A stretch of 64,000 bases of DNA from an uncultured bacterium (lineage in GTDB: Bacteria; Bacillota; Clostridia; Lachnospirales; Lachnospiraceae): assembly GCA_947073545.1 (NCBI GenBank), contig CAMTMP010000018.1, forward strand, positions 1-64,000. Direction: 5' to 3'. Positions within the stretch are counted from its first letter, which is position 1; each line of letters begins with the position of its first letter. The position numbers and the translations under genes were made by a program. Positions 43,998-53,374 of the stretch are shown in pieces. The notes under the pieces were generated by a model. That model was not told where the DNA came from and searched no databases. It worked only from the letters and a program-made list of their open reading frames with translations.

Positions 43998-45545
43998 ATG
44001 GCAGGCAGACCGAACTGGCTTAACACAGCAATCTTTTATGAAATTTATCCGCAGTCCTTCAACGATACCAACGCTGACGGTATCGGGGATATGCAGGGCA
44101 TTATCGAAAAACTGGATTATATCAAGGAGCTTGGCTGTAACGCGCTCTGGCTGAACCCCTGTTTTCTGTCACCCTTCTACGACGCGGGGTATGACGTGGA
44201 GGACTACTTCACCGTTGCGCCCCGCTACGGGACCAATGAGGATCTGGTGCGGCTTTTTAAGGAGGCGCATAAACGGGACATGCACGTGCTTCTGGACTTG
44301 GTGCCGGGACACACATCGGTGAACCACAAATGGTTTCGCGAATCCATGAAGGCGGCACGAAACGAGTACACGGACCGCTATGTATGGACGGACAGCACGT
44401 GGGAAGAGCCGGACGGCATGAACGCCCTCAAGGGGATTTCGGAGCGCGTGGGCGCCTGTGGGGTGAATTTCTTCTCTCATCAGCCCGCACTAAACTATGG
44501 ATATTATAAGCCTGATCCCGAAAAGAAATGGCAGCAGGCGATGGACGCGCCGGGACCGCTGGCGACGAGGGAGGCAATGAAAGACGTGATGCGCTTCTGG
44601 CTTTCGGCGGGCTGCGACGGGTTCCGTGTGGATATGGCGCACTCCCTTGTGAAAAACGACGAGGACAGCAAGGGCACGATCAAACTCTGGCAGGATGTCA
44701 GGGCGTTCCTTGACAGGGAATTTCCCGCGGCAGTGCTGGTTTCCGAGTGGGGCGAGCCGGATAAGTCTCTGGCGGGCGGTTTCCATATGGATTTTCTGCT
44801 GCATTTCGGCCCTTCCCATTACAACGACCTGTTCCGCTGCGACGAGCCTTGGTTTTCCAGAAGGGGAAAAGGGGATATCAAAGCGTTTTGGGAGAAATAT
44901 CAGGAGAGCTATGATAAGTCCTGCGGCGGACTGATCTGCATTCCTTCCGGCAATCACGACATGGAAAGGCTGGCAAGGAGGCTTGATAAGGAGGAGATGA
45001 AGCTTGCTTTCGCCTTCTTACTGACCATGCCAGGCGCGCCTTTTATTTATTATGGCGACGAAATCGGCATGCGGTATGTGGAAGGGCTGCATTCGGTGGA
45101 AGGCGGTTATGAGCGGACCGGTTCGCGTTCTCCTATGCAGTGGGATGATTCCCTGAATGCCGGTTTTTCGGCGGCGAAGTCGGAGTTGCTTTACATTCCG
45201 CAGGACAGCGCGCCGGATCGCCCGACGGCAGCAGCGCAGATGGGGGATGTGGATTCCCTCTACAGCGAGGTGAAACGGCTGATTGCGTTCAGGCAGTCCC
45301 ATGCGGCGCTTCGCAACGACGGTGAAATAGAGTTTTTGCAGAGCGATAATTATCCGCTCGTGTTTGTCCGCAAATCCGAGAATGAAAAACTGCTGGTGGT
45401 TATCAATCCTTCTGACAGAAAGCAGCCTTTGAACGGCGGGATGAAACCGGGCGAAGCGCTCTACACGATAGGCGGAAAGCTCGAAGGCACGGAGGGCGGC
45501 TTTGCGGTGGCGCCTTGTTCTGCGGGCATATATCGGTTATCTTGA
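43998..45545 (+). CDS. Alpha-amylase family (GH13) glycosidase
   Basis: AIFYEIYPQSFNDTNADGIGDMQGI; GCDGFRVDMAHS; SGNHDMERLARR; FIYYGDEIGM. Confidence 0.92.
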   Translation: MAGRPNWLNTAIFYEIYPQSFNDTNADGIGDMQGIIEKLDYIKELGCNALWLNPCFLSPFYDAGYDVEDYFTVAPRYGTNEDLVRLFKEAHKRDMHVLLDLVPGHTSVNHKWFRESMKAARNEYTDRYVWTDSTWEEPDGMNALKGISERVGACGVNFFSHQPALNYGYYKPDPEKKWQQAMDAPGPLATREAMKDVMRFWLSAGCDGFRVDMAHSLVKNDEDSKGTIKLWQDVRAFLDREFPAAVLVSEWGEPDKSLAGGFHMDFLLHFGPSHYNDLFRCDEPWFSRRGKGDIKAFWEKYQESYDKSCGGLICIPSGNHDMERLARRLDKEEMKLAFAFLLTMPGAPFIYYGDEIGMRYVEGLHSVEGGYERTGSRSPMQWDDSLNAGFSAAKSELLYIPQDSAPDRPTAAAQMGDVDSLYSEVKRLIAFRQSHAALRNDGEIEFLQSDNYPLVFVRKSENEKLLVVINPSDRKQPLNGGMKPGEALYTIGGKLEGTEGGFAVAPCSAGIYRLS

Positions 45546-45661
45546 CTCTTTTAATGGATTTGTTTTCTGCTCTGTGATATAATTAGCGCAGTCTATGCAG
45601 TTCTTGAGCCGGTTTATCAATAGAGCTGAGACAACGGTCTGTTAAAGGAGAATCATGATAG

Positions 45662-46996
45662 ATGGAACCCATATGGGAATTTTTTGAAAACATGAATGAA
45701 CTGGTTTACGTCGCAGACGTGGACACTTATGAATTTATTTATATGAATAAGAAAGCGCTTTCGATCTGCGGACTCAACTCTCGGGAACAGACCAGAGGTA
45801 AGAAGTGCTATGAGGTGCTGCAAAATGCTTCCGCGCCGTGCGAGTTTTGTAATAACAGGGAACTTGTTCCGGGGCAGTTTAAAGAGTGGCGCTATTACAA
45901 TCCTGTCTTCAACAAACACACATTGGTGAAGGATACCGTGATAGAGCGGGACGGCAGAAAACTGCGTATTGAGATTGCCGTAGATATCAGTGCGGATACC
46001 AATCAGAAGGAGATCATCCGAGACTATCAGAACAGGGAAGCGCTGATCAACGAGGCGCTGCGGACGGCTATGCTTGCACCCGATCCGGACACTTCATTAA
46101 AGATTGCGATTGAGTATCTGGGTAAGGTGCTTGGCGGCGAACGGGTATATATTTTCGAGAAAAACGAGCAGGGCGGCGACGACAACACTTACGAGTGGGT
46201 GGCAAACGGCGTGAGCCCGCAAAAGGACAACCTGCAGAATGTTCCGTCGGAGGTCTGCGACGGATGGTACCGTCTCTTTGCAGAGGACAAGTGCGTGGTG
46301 ATTGCTGATATAGAGGACGTCAGGACAAAGAATCCGCTCCAATATGAGATATTGAAACAGCAGGATATCACTTCGATTACGGTGGTGCCGTTGTATGAGG
46401 ACGGAAGAGTAATCGGATTTTACGGGGTGGATAATCCGCCGGCAGAATCTTTACACTATATTTCCAATATGCTGCAGATCATGGGGCACTTCATGGAGTC
46501 CCTGCTGAAAATGCGGAATCTGGTCAGAAATCTGGAGAGAATGTCCTATCTGGATCAGCTCACCCAGATCGGAAACCGTCATGCCATGGTAAAATATACG
46601 GAAAATGTGCGTGGAGAGAACGTGGGAATCGTTTACGGGGATATCACAGGACTGAAGCGGGTGAACGATGCGGAGGGGCATGAGGCGGGGGACCGCCTGA
46701 TACTTGCGGCCACCGCATGTATGAAGGAGGCGTTCGGGGACGCTTACAAGTTGTTCCGCATCGGAGGAGATGAACTGCTGGCGATTTGCGTGGGTATCGG
46801 AGAGACGGAATTTAGGGAGAGGGTCGCACGCTTGAGAAAAATTATGGCGGAGTCTTCCGTTAATATGGCGGTGGGCGCTGATTGGGCAAATAAAAGCGAA
46901 GCCGGAGTCAGCGTCGTGCTCGCCGCGGCGGAGACGCAGATGTACAAGGATAAGGCGGATTACTACAGGCGTACCGGGATTGACAGGAGAAGGTAA
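45662..46996 (+). CDS. PAS/GAF-containing diguanylate cyclase (GGDEL variant)
   Basis: PAS-like N-terminus, GAF-like middle, 'DITGLKRVNDAEGHEAGDRLI ... LFRIGGDELLAI'. Confidence 0.85.
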   Translation: MEPIWEFFENMNELVYVADVDTYEFIYMNKKALSICGLNSREQTRGKKCYEVLQNASAPCEFCNNRELVPGQFKEWRYYNPVFNKHTLVKDTVIERDGRKLRIEIAVDISADTNQKEIIRDYQNREALINEALRTAMLAPDPDTSLKIAIEYLGKVLGGERVYIFEKNEQGGDDNTYEWVANGVSPQKDNLQNVPSEVCDGWYRLFAEDKCVVIADIEDVRTKNPLQYEILKQQDITSITVVPLYEDGRVIGFYGVDNPPAESLHYISNMLQIMGHFMESLLKMRNLVRNLERMSYLDQLTQIGNRHAMVKYTENVRGENVGIVYGDITGLKRVNDAEGHEAGDRLILAATACMKEAFGDAYKLFRIGGDELLAICVGIGETEFRERVARLRKIMAESSVNMAVGADWANKSEAGVSVVLAAAETQMYKDKADYYRRTGIDRRR

Positions 46997-47043
46997 GCGC
47001 TTTACAAATGAGCGGGAAAAAGCGGCTGCAGAAGTGCGTGGTT

Positions 47044-47100
47044 CCGGTTTTGACATGACGATGTCGGGAGAGACTTGTCGTGTCAAAACCGGATTTTTTT
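47044..47100 (+). terminator. Strong intrinsic terminator
   Basis: CCGGTTTTGACAtGACGA...TCGTGTCAAAACCGG followed by ATTTTTTT. Confidence 0.85.
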
Positions 47101-47275
47101 GCTCTTTTACGGACGCTCTAAAATTGTTGATGATAGGATATTGTAAAAATTCGATCATGGATGTCCCCCGAAATGTTTGTTTTAAGTCCCAAATATAGGA
47201 CTTCATAAATGTTATTCTCTTTTCAGAACACAAGTTCGTTTGAAAAAGTGAACCGGAATGAAAGGAGAAAACGAG

Positions 47276-47377
47276 ATGAAGGGATATGCGGTAGAGAGCG
47301 GTTACATGGGATTTGTAAATGGGGTATACATGTTATTTGCCAGTGAAACGGATTATGCGGATTATATGGCGGAATAG
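47276..47377 (+). CDS. Small protein, 33 aa (not in supplied ORF track)
   Basis: ATG with AAAGGAG RBS 9 nt upstream; MKGYAVESGYMGFVNGVYMLFASETDYADYMAE stop. Confidence 0.6.
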   Translation: MKGYAVESGYMGFVNGVYMLFASETDYADYMAE

Positions 47378-47626
47378 TGGGCATAGTTTATGAAGATGGG
47401 ATAAACGGCCACAATTTCCGTCTATTTTTCGGTTGATAGAAATGGGGGAATACAGTACAATACAAATGTATGCGATCAGCGTACAGAAAGTTTTGGGCGT
47501 AATTTTGCGAACCGACGTGCAAAGACTGCGACTGCGGTATGGAGCGAAAACATATTTGCCGGAGAGCGAACATAGGTATAAAATAGCGCATAAATTGAAA
47601 ATAGATACAAATGCGCAGGAGATTTT

Positions 47627-48391
47627 ATGGTAAAAAAGATAGATGGAATATCTGTGAATTATATAGACGAGGGTGAGGGGGAAACCGTACTTTTGCTGCA
47701 TGGCTGGGGCGCTAATATCACGCTGTACCGGAGCGTGATCGATACACTGAAGCAGGGAAGAAGGGTGATTGCTCTGGATATGCCGGGATTTGGCAAGACA
47801 CCGGAACCGCCTGCGCCCTGGTGTGTGGATGATTACGTGGACTTTGTCCTGAAGTTTATCGCCTCCTTTTCGATAAAAAGACTTAGCGTGGTGGTGCACT
47901 CCTTTGGCGGAAGAGTATTTTTTAAAATGAATGCGAGAGAAAATCTGCCCTTTGTCGTGGAGCGGGCGGTGCTGATTGACAGTGCCGGGATTCTGCCGAA
48001 AAAGAGTCTGCGGCAGAAGATCAGTCTCAGATGTTACAAGATCGGCAGGGCTTTTATGAGCACGAAAGTGATGCATTTCCTCTACCCGGATGCGGTGGAG
48101 GATATGAGACGTAAACGCGGCTCTTCCGACTATAACAATGCGACGCCTTTGATGCGGACGACGCTGGTTAAGGCGGTTAACGAGGATTTAGAACCGCTGA
48201 TTCATCTGGTGAAATGCCCGACGCTTCTGATCTGGGGCGATTTAGACACGGCCACGCCCATAGAGGATGCGAGGCGGATGGAAGAGCTGATCACTGACGC
48301 CGGGCTGGTGGTGTGTGAGGGCGCGGGGCATTTTTCCTATGCGGAGCAGCCGGCGAAGGTGAACGGAGCGCTGCAGGCGTTTTTCGGCTGA
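47627..48391 (+). CDS. Alpha/beta hydrolase
   Basis: VLLLHGWGANITLYRSVID; LSVVVHSFGGRVFF; LIWGDLDTATP; EGAGHFSY. Confidence 0.9.
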   Translation: MVKKIDGISVNYIDEGEGETVLLLHGWGANITLYRSVIDTLKQGRRVIALDMPGFGKTPEPPAPWCVDDYVDFVLKFIASFSIKRLSVVVHSFGGRVFFKMNARENLPFVVERAVLIDSAGILPKKSLRQKISLRCYKIGRAFMSTKVMHFLYPDAVEDMRRKRGSSDYNNATPLMRTTLVKAVNEDLEPLIHLVKCPTLLIWGDLDTATPIEDARRMEELITDAGLVVCEGAGHFSYAEQPAKVNGALQAFFG

Positions 48392-48514
48392 GAGTGCGCT
48401 TGTGCGGATTGTGATGCAGAATTGGTTATCATAGGGAGATTTGCGCTTACGGACACATAGAAAGCCGCTGAAAAGAAGGATTGCGTTTAGCATGGAGAGG
48501 AATCACAGGCAGGA

Positions 48515-50146
48515 ATGGACATGATAATCTTTGGCATATGGCTTGCCACCTATTTGGTGGGAACGGTCATGTATATTTTATATCTGACGCATATGTTTCA
48601 ACAGAACTCGTATAAACCGAGAGAATACGGGGAGTGGATGCGGGTGCATACCAATGTGGGCAGACTGCTTGGAAAATGCCTGTATGCGCTGATTTCCCTT
48701 CCGCTGGCGGCGGTCGGGAACACGGGATGTTTGATCGCGGCTTGCGTTATGAATGCTATGACTATTTTGGTCAACAAACCCCATAAAGCGAAGAAGCCGC
48801 TGGTGTATACGCCCCGCGTAAAGAGGATGCTTGTCACTACAGGAATCTTGTATGCGTTTGCGGTGGCAGTGACAGTGTTTCCCGGATTATGGATGGCCGC
48901 GGGCGGAGCGGTGCTTTTGACTTCTCAGGGGATATTGCCACTGCCGGAACACCCGCTTCTGAGAAATGTGGAGCTGATCTTACTGCTTTTGTTTGTTTTA
49001 CAGCCCATTCTCATTTTGCTGGCAAATGGGATTAACCATCCGATAGAGAAGAAAATCGATCAGTATTATATCGATGATGCCGCACGCATTCTGCGGGAGA
49101 TGCCGGATCTGAAAATTATTGGCGTCACGGGCAGTTACGGAAAGACCAGTGTGAAGTATTATTTGAGCGCGTTACTTTCCACACAGTATAACGTCCTGCA
49201 TACCCCGGGCAACTATAACACGACGCTGGGGGTGGTGCGGACGATCCGGGAAAATATGAAGCCATTTCACGAGATTTTTATCTGCGAAATGGGAGCGAGA
49301 GAAGTGGGGGATATCAAAGAGATCTGCGATTTGGTGCATCCGGATTACGGAATCATTACCTCTATCGGCCCGCAGCACCTGCAAAGTTTCCACACGATAG
49401 AAAATATAGTTTCGACTAAGTTTGAGTTGGCGGATGCGGTGCCTGCGACCGGAAAAGTATTTCTGAATTACGACAATGAATATATTAGAAATGCCGGGAC
49501 GGATAAGAATACAGTCAGTTATGGGGTCACAGCTAAGAACGCGGACTTCCGCGCTTATGACATTGCGGTTTCCCCGAGAGGTTCCTCCTTTAAAATGAAG
49601 GACGAATCCGGAAAGGAATATGAATTTTACACGAAGCTGGTGGGCAGCCACAACGTGCAGAATATTGCGGGCGCCATTGCCGTGGCGCACACGCTGGGGA
49701 TTCCCATGGAGAAGCTGCTCTATCCGGTGAAACAGTTGGAGAGCGTTCCCCACAGGCTACAGCTTGTGAAGCAGGGCGACAGGATATTGCTGGACGACGC
49801 ATATAATTCCAACAAAAACGGGTTTGAGGCGGCGCTCGATACGCTGGCAATGTTTAAGGAACTGCGCATACTGCTGACGCCGGGAATGGTAGAGCTGGGC
49901 GAAAAACAGTATGACGAAAATAAAGAAGTAGGCGTCTACGCCGCTGACAAGTGCGACTATGCCGTGCTCGTCGGCAGGGAGCAGACGAAGCCGATTCAGG
50001 ATGGGCTGTTGGAAGCCGGATTCCCGAAAAACAGGATGATTCCGGTGGACGATCTGCAGGAGGCGTTTCGAATGGTAAATGCAATTCCCGGTGAGAAACA
50101 AAAGGTTATCCTGATCGAGAATGATTTACCTGACAATTATGCGTAA
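48515..50146 (+). CDS. Mur ligase family protein (MurF-like) with N-terminal transmembrane segments
   Basis: Multiple N-terminal TM segments then GVTGSYGKTSVKYYLSALL, TPGNYNTTLGVVRTI, LDDAYNSNKNGFEAAL. Confidence 0.88.
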   Translation: MDMIIFGIWLATYLVGTVMYILYLTHMFQQNSYKPREYGEWMRVHTNVGRLLGKCLYALISLPLAAVGNTGCLIAACVMNAMTILVNKPHKAKKPLVYTPRVKRMLVTTGILYAFAVAVTVFPGLWMAAGGAVLLTSQGILPLPEHPLLRNVELILLLLFVLQPILILLANGINHPIEKKIDQYYIDDAARILREMPDLKIIGVTGSYGKTSVKYYLSALLSTQYNVLHTPGNYNTTLGVVRTIRENMKPFHEIFICEMGAREVGDIKEICDLVHPDYGIITSIGPQHLQSFHTIENIVSTKFELADAVPATGKVFLNYDNEYIRNAGTDKNTVSYGVTAKNADFRAYDIAVSPRGSSFKMKDESGKEYEFYTKLVGSHNVQNIAGAIAVAHTLGIPMEKLLYPVKQLESVPHRLQLVKQGDRILLDDAYNSNKNGFEAALDTLAMFKELRILLTPGMVELGEKQYDENKEVGVYAADKCDYAVLVGREQTKPIQDGLLEAGFPKNRMIPVDDLQEAFRMVNAIPGEKQKVILIENDLPDNYA

Positions 50147-50207
50147 GCACGCAGGCGAAGCGTTGTTTGGCAGGCAGGGGAATAATGAAGGAGGTAACTT
50201 AGCGGCT

Positions 50208-51389
50208 ATGAAAATTCGGGTAGGAGTCTTTTTCGGCGGTAAGAGTGTGGAGCATGAGGTGTCTGTGATCTCCGGCTTACAGGCTTACAATGCTTTCAAC
50301 AAAGAAAAATATGATTTGGTGCCCATCTATATCACGAAGGAGAATGAACTCTACACGGGAGAGCTTATAGGGGATATCGCCAACTACAGAAATATCCCGG
50401 AACTTTTGAAAAAGAGCACCCGCGTCTTCTTGATGGGGGAGAAAAATGGCGTAAAATTGATTCAATATCCTGAAAAGAAATTTGGCAGCTCCGAGGTGGC
50501 GCAGATCGATGTAGCATTCCCTGTGGTGCACGGCGCGAATGTGGAGGACGGTTCCCTGCAGGGGTTTTTGAGACATTACAATATTCCGTTTGCGGGATGT
50601 GACGTGATGTCTTCGGCGGTCACCATGGATAAATATGTGATGAAGACGGTGCTCAAGGACAATGAAATTCCGGTTCTCGACTGTGTGACGCTGTATGGGA
50701 AGGAGTACGAGAGCGGCGAGCAGGCGGCTTATGACAAGGTGGAGAGAAAGATCCCTTATCCCGTTATCGTAAAACCTGTCAATCTGGGCTCCAGTGTGGG
50801 AATCAAAGTGGCGAAAGACCGGGAAGAATTGAGGGAGGCATTGGAGTATGCCTTTACATTCGGATCGAAAGTCCTCGTCGAGCGGGCGATTATGAATCTG
50901 CGTGAGATCAACTGCGCGGTTCTGGGAGACTACGAGGAGGCGCAGGCATCCGAGTGCGAGGAGCCGATCTCCAGTGATGAAATTTTAAGCTATGAAGATA
51001 AATATGTGGCGGGGGGCAAAGGCGGCTCCGAGGGCATGAGAACTGCGAAAAGAGAGCTGCCGGCGGATTTGACGTCCGAGAAGCGGGAAGAGATCCGGGA
51101 ACTGGCGGTGAGAACGTTCCGGACGCTTGGCTGTAATGGGGTGTCCCGGATTGACTTTATGATTGATAAGGATACGGATCAGGTGTATGTAAACGAGATC
51201 AATCCTATTCCTGGCTCCCTTGCCTTTTATCTCTGGGAGGCGCTTGGAAAGCCGTACGCGGCGCTTTTGGACGATATGGTCAAACTGGCGCTTAAGAGAG
51301 AGCGGGAGGAACAGAGTATGCTGACCTCTTTTGAAAGCAATATTTTACAGAATGCGAACCTCTCCGGTACGAAGGGTGTGAAGAAATAG
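50208..51389 (+). CDS. ddl: D-alanine--D-alanine ligase
   Basis: VGVFFGGKSVEHEVSVISG; YPVIVKPVNLGSSVGI; YVNEINPIPGSLAFYLWEALGKPY. Confidence 0.93.
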   Translation: MKIRVGVFFGGKSVEHEVSVISGLQAYNAFNKEKYDLVPIYITKENELYTGELIGDIANYRNIPELLKKSTRVFLMGEKNGVKLIQYPEKKFGSSEVAQIDVAFPVVHGANVEDGSLQGFLRHYNIPFAGCDVMSSAVTMDKYVMKTVLKDNEIPVLDCVTLYGKEYESGEQAAYDKVERKIPYPVIVKPVNLGSSVGIKVAKDREELREALEYAFTFGSKVLVERAIMNLREINCAVLGDYEEAQASECEEPISSDEILSYEDKYVAGGKGGSEGMRTAKRELPADLTSEKREEIRELAVRTFRTLGCNGVSRIDFMIDKDTDQVYVNEINPIPGSLAFYLWEALGKPYAALLDDMVKLALKREREEQSMLTSFESNILQNANLSGTKGVKK

Positions 51390-51394
51390 GCGTG

Positions 51395-51436
51395 AAAAAG
51401 CGGTTGCCGATCCGATCAGGATGACAACCGCTTTTA
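51395..51436. terminator. Terminator between ddl and carbonic anhydrase
   Basis: AAAAAGCGGTTG...CAACCGCTTTT. Confidence 0.75.
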
Positions 51437-51473
51437 TAACCAGCCTGTCAAGGCTTTTTCGACTGCTCCGGGG

Positions 51474-52046
51474 TTAGTCCATAAATTCTACTTTGCCGCT
51501 GTCAATATGATAAATGGCGCCGCACACCTTGAGAGGTGATTCGTCTGTGAGATGCAATTTCTCTTTGATGATGGAAACGCTTCTCTCCACATTCAGGCAG
51601 CTTGCTTTCAGCGCATCCGTCTCGTCGCCGATCGCTTTTTTGATTTCGTCGGTTATGTATTTTACAAATCCGTCGGGGCTGCTGCTCAAAGCCGCTCCAA
51701 CGGCGCCGCAGTTTGTGTGTCCCAGAACGACAACCAGATTGGTGCCGAGGTGGTCTGCAGCGTATTCCACGCTTCCGAGCTGGTGATTATCCATCACGTT
51801 GCCTGCCACGCGGATGGTGAACAGTTCGCTGATGCCTGCGGAAAATACTGCTTCCGGAATCACGCGGGAATCGGAACAGGTGATAATGGTCGCGTAGGGA
51901 GTCTGCCCCTCGTCGCAGGTTTTCTTTCTGATCTCGGGGGATACATCGCCCGGATTACTGGAAACGGTCAGGTAACGCTCGTTTCCCTCTTTCAGTTTTG
52001 CAATTGCCTCTGCAGCGGATAAATTTTGATGTGCCATAGTTTTCAT
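51474..52046 (-). CDS. Beta-class carbonic anhydrase
   Basis: IITCSDSRVIPEAVFSAGISELFTIRVAGNVM; VVLGHTNCGAVGAAL. Confidence 0.92.
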   Translation of the reverse strand: MKTMAHQNLSAAEAIAKLKEGNERYLTVSSNPGDVSPEIRKKTCDEGQTPYATIITCSDSRVIPEAVFSAGISELFTIRVAGNVMDNHQLGSVEYAADHLGTNLVVVLGHTNCGAVGAALSSSPDGFVKYITDEIKKAIGDETDALKASCLNVERSVSIIKEKLHLTDESPLKVCGAIYHIDSGKVEFMD

Positions 52047-52067
52047 GCCTCCGTTTCTTTTTTATTC

Positions 52068-52162
52068 CCGCGAGCAACGAGCCAAGTGATTGCTTGCAAG
52101 CATTTGGCGACTGCCGCGAGGGTCGAAGCCCTGCCTCTCCCGGCAGGGCTTTTGACTCGCTA
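52068..52162. repeat. Composite inverted-repeat element upstream of carbonic anhydrase gene
   Basis: GCCAAgtgatTGCTTGCAAGCAtTTGGC; GTCgAAGCCCTGCCtctcccGGCAGGGCTTttGAC. Confidence 0.65.
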
Positions 52163-52448
52163 TCTGCGCATCTGATTTACTAACAAAAGTATAACATGAT
52201 TGCTCTTGTTTTGCATCAATATTTGCTTTTTCGTTACTGGAAATCCCGCAGATATATTATTTAAAGAATTGTATTTATGCAAACAGTTTTTGATCAAATC
52301 GCAGCATATGTAAACGAACGCTGTTTGATGGAAGTTTTTGGTGAAGCTGGAGTGATGTGCAGCTTAATGTATATAATTTCCTACTCTACAAATAATAGTA
52401 AAACACAAAAATAAAATAACTACGATTTGTAGATGGAGGTTATAGCAT

Positions 52449-52991
52449 ATGAAAGCAACGGGCATTGTCAGAAGAATAGATGATCTGGGACGCATTGTAA
52501 TCCCCAAGGAGATCCGCAGAACCTTGCGGATCAGGGAGGCGGACCCGCTTGAAATATACACGGACAGGGAGGGCGAGATCATTTTAAAGAAATACTCGCC
52601 AATCGGTGAAATGGGTACTTTTGCCAAGCAGTATGCGGAGAGCATGGCTCAGGTGTCGGGACACATCGCGTTGATTACTGACAGGGATCAATTCATCGCG
52701 GTGTCGGGTGGCATGAAGAACCTGTTAGGCAAATCCATCAGCAGGGAGCTGGAGGAGAAAATCGACCACAGAGAGAGCGTAGTGGCTGCCAAAGGAGACA
52801 GAAATTTCATACAGGTCAGTCTGGAGGGGGATGATTTCAGCCATGAAGCCATAAGTCCCATTATTTGCGAGGGGGACGTGATTGGCTCTGTGATATTGGT
52901 GGAGATGGATCACAAGTCCAAGATGGGAGAGGTAGAGCAGAAGTTGATCCAGTCGGCGGCGGGATTTCTGGGACGACAGATGGAACAGTAA
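52449..52991 (+). CDS. spoVT: Stage V sporulation protein T (AbrB family with GAF-like C-terminus)
   Basis: MKATGIVRRIDDLGRIVIPKEIRRTLRIREADPLEIYTDREGEIILKKYSPIGE. Confidence 0.95.
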   Translation: MKATGIVRRIDDLGRIVIPKEIRRTLRIREADPLEIYTDREGEIILKKYSPIGEMGTFAKQYAESMAQVSGHIALITDRDQFIAVSGGMKNLLGKSISRELEEKIDHRESVVAAKGDRNFIQVSLEGDDFSHEAISPIICEGDVIGSVILVEMDHKSKMGEVEQKLIQSAAGFLGRQMEQ

Positions 52992-53000
52992 AAAGCGGAA

Positions 53001-53048
53001 AAACAGATGGAGAACCGTGGAACGGGCGGGTCTCCATCTGTTTTTTTG
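53001..53048 (+). terminator. Terminator after spoVT
   Basis: AAACAGATGGAGA...TCTCCATCTGTTTTTTT. Confidence 0.85.
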
Positions 53049-53374
53049 CGTTATATCGGAAAAATTGCGCTGGGGAAATATGCTTTTGCTTACTACTACA
53101 AAGAAAATGCGGAATTATGAATATTTATAGTGTGTGAAACAGTTAGTTTTCGCAAAGTATACCTCAAAAAGTGCAATCTATACCAAATCCATGGCGGTTG
53201 TCCCGTTTTTTATATACAATACACTCAATTTATTGATTATTTAGAGATATTTCAGGAAAAGAAGAGACTTTTTTTACCGTTTCATTTTGCAGAGGCTTTG
53301 GCAAAAACACGACGGCTGCTTTGGCAGATGAGTGGTTTCACGGGGACGTATAAATCAAAAAAAGGAGGAAACAA

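Noticed and set aside
47433-47633. 66-aa plus-strand ORF upstream of the alpha/beta hydrolase
   Set aside because: No clear RBS or recognisable family; probably spacer or leader sequence.
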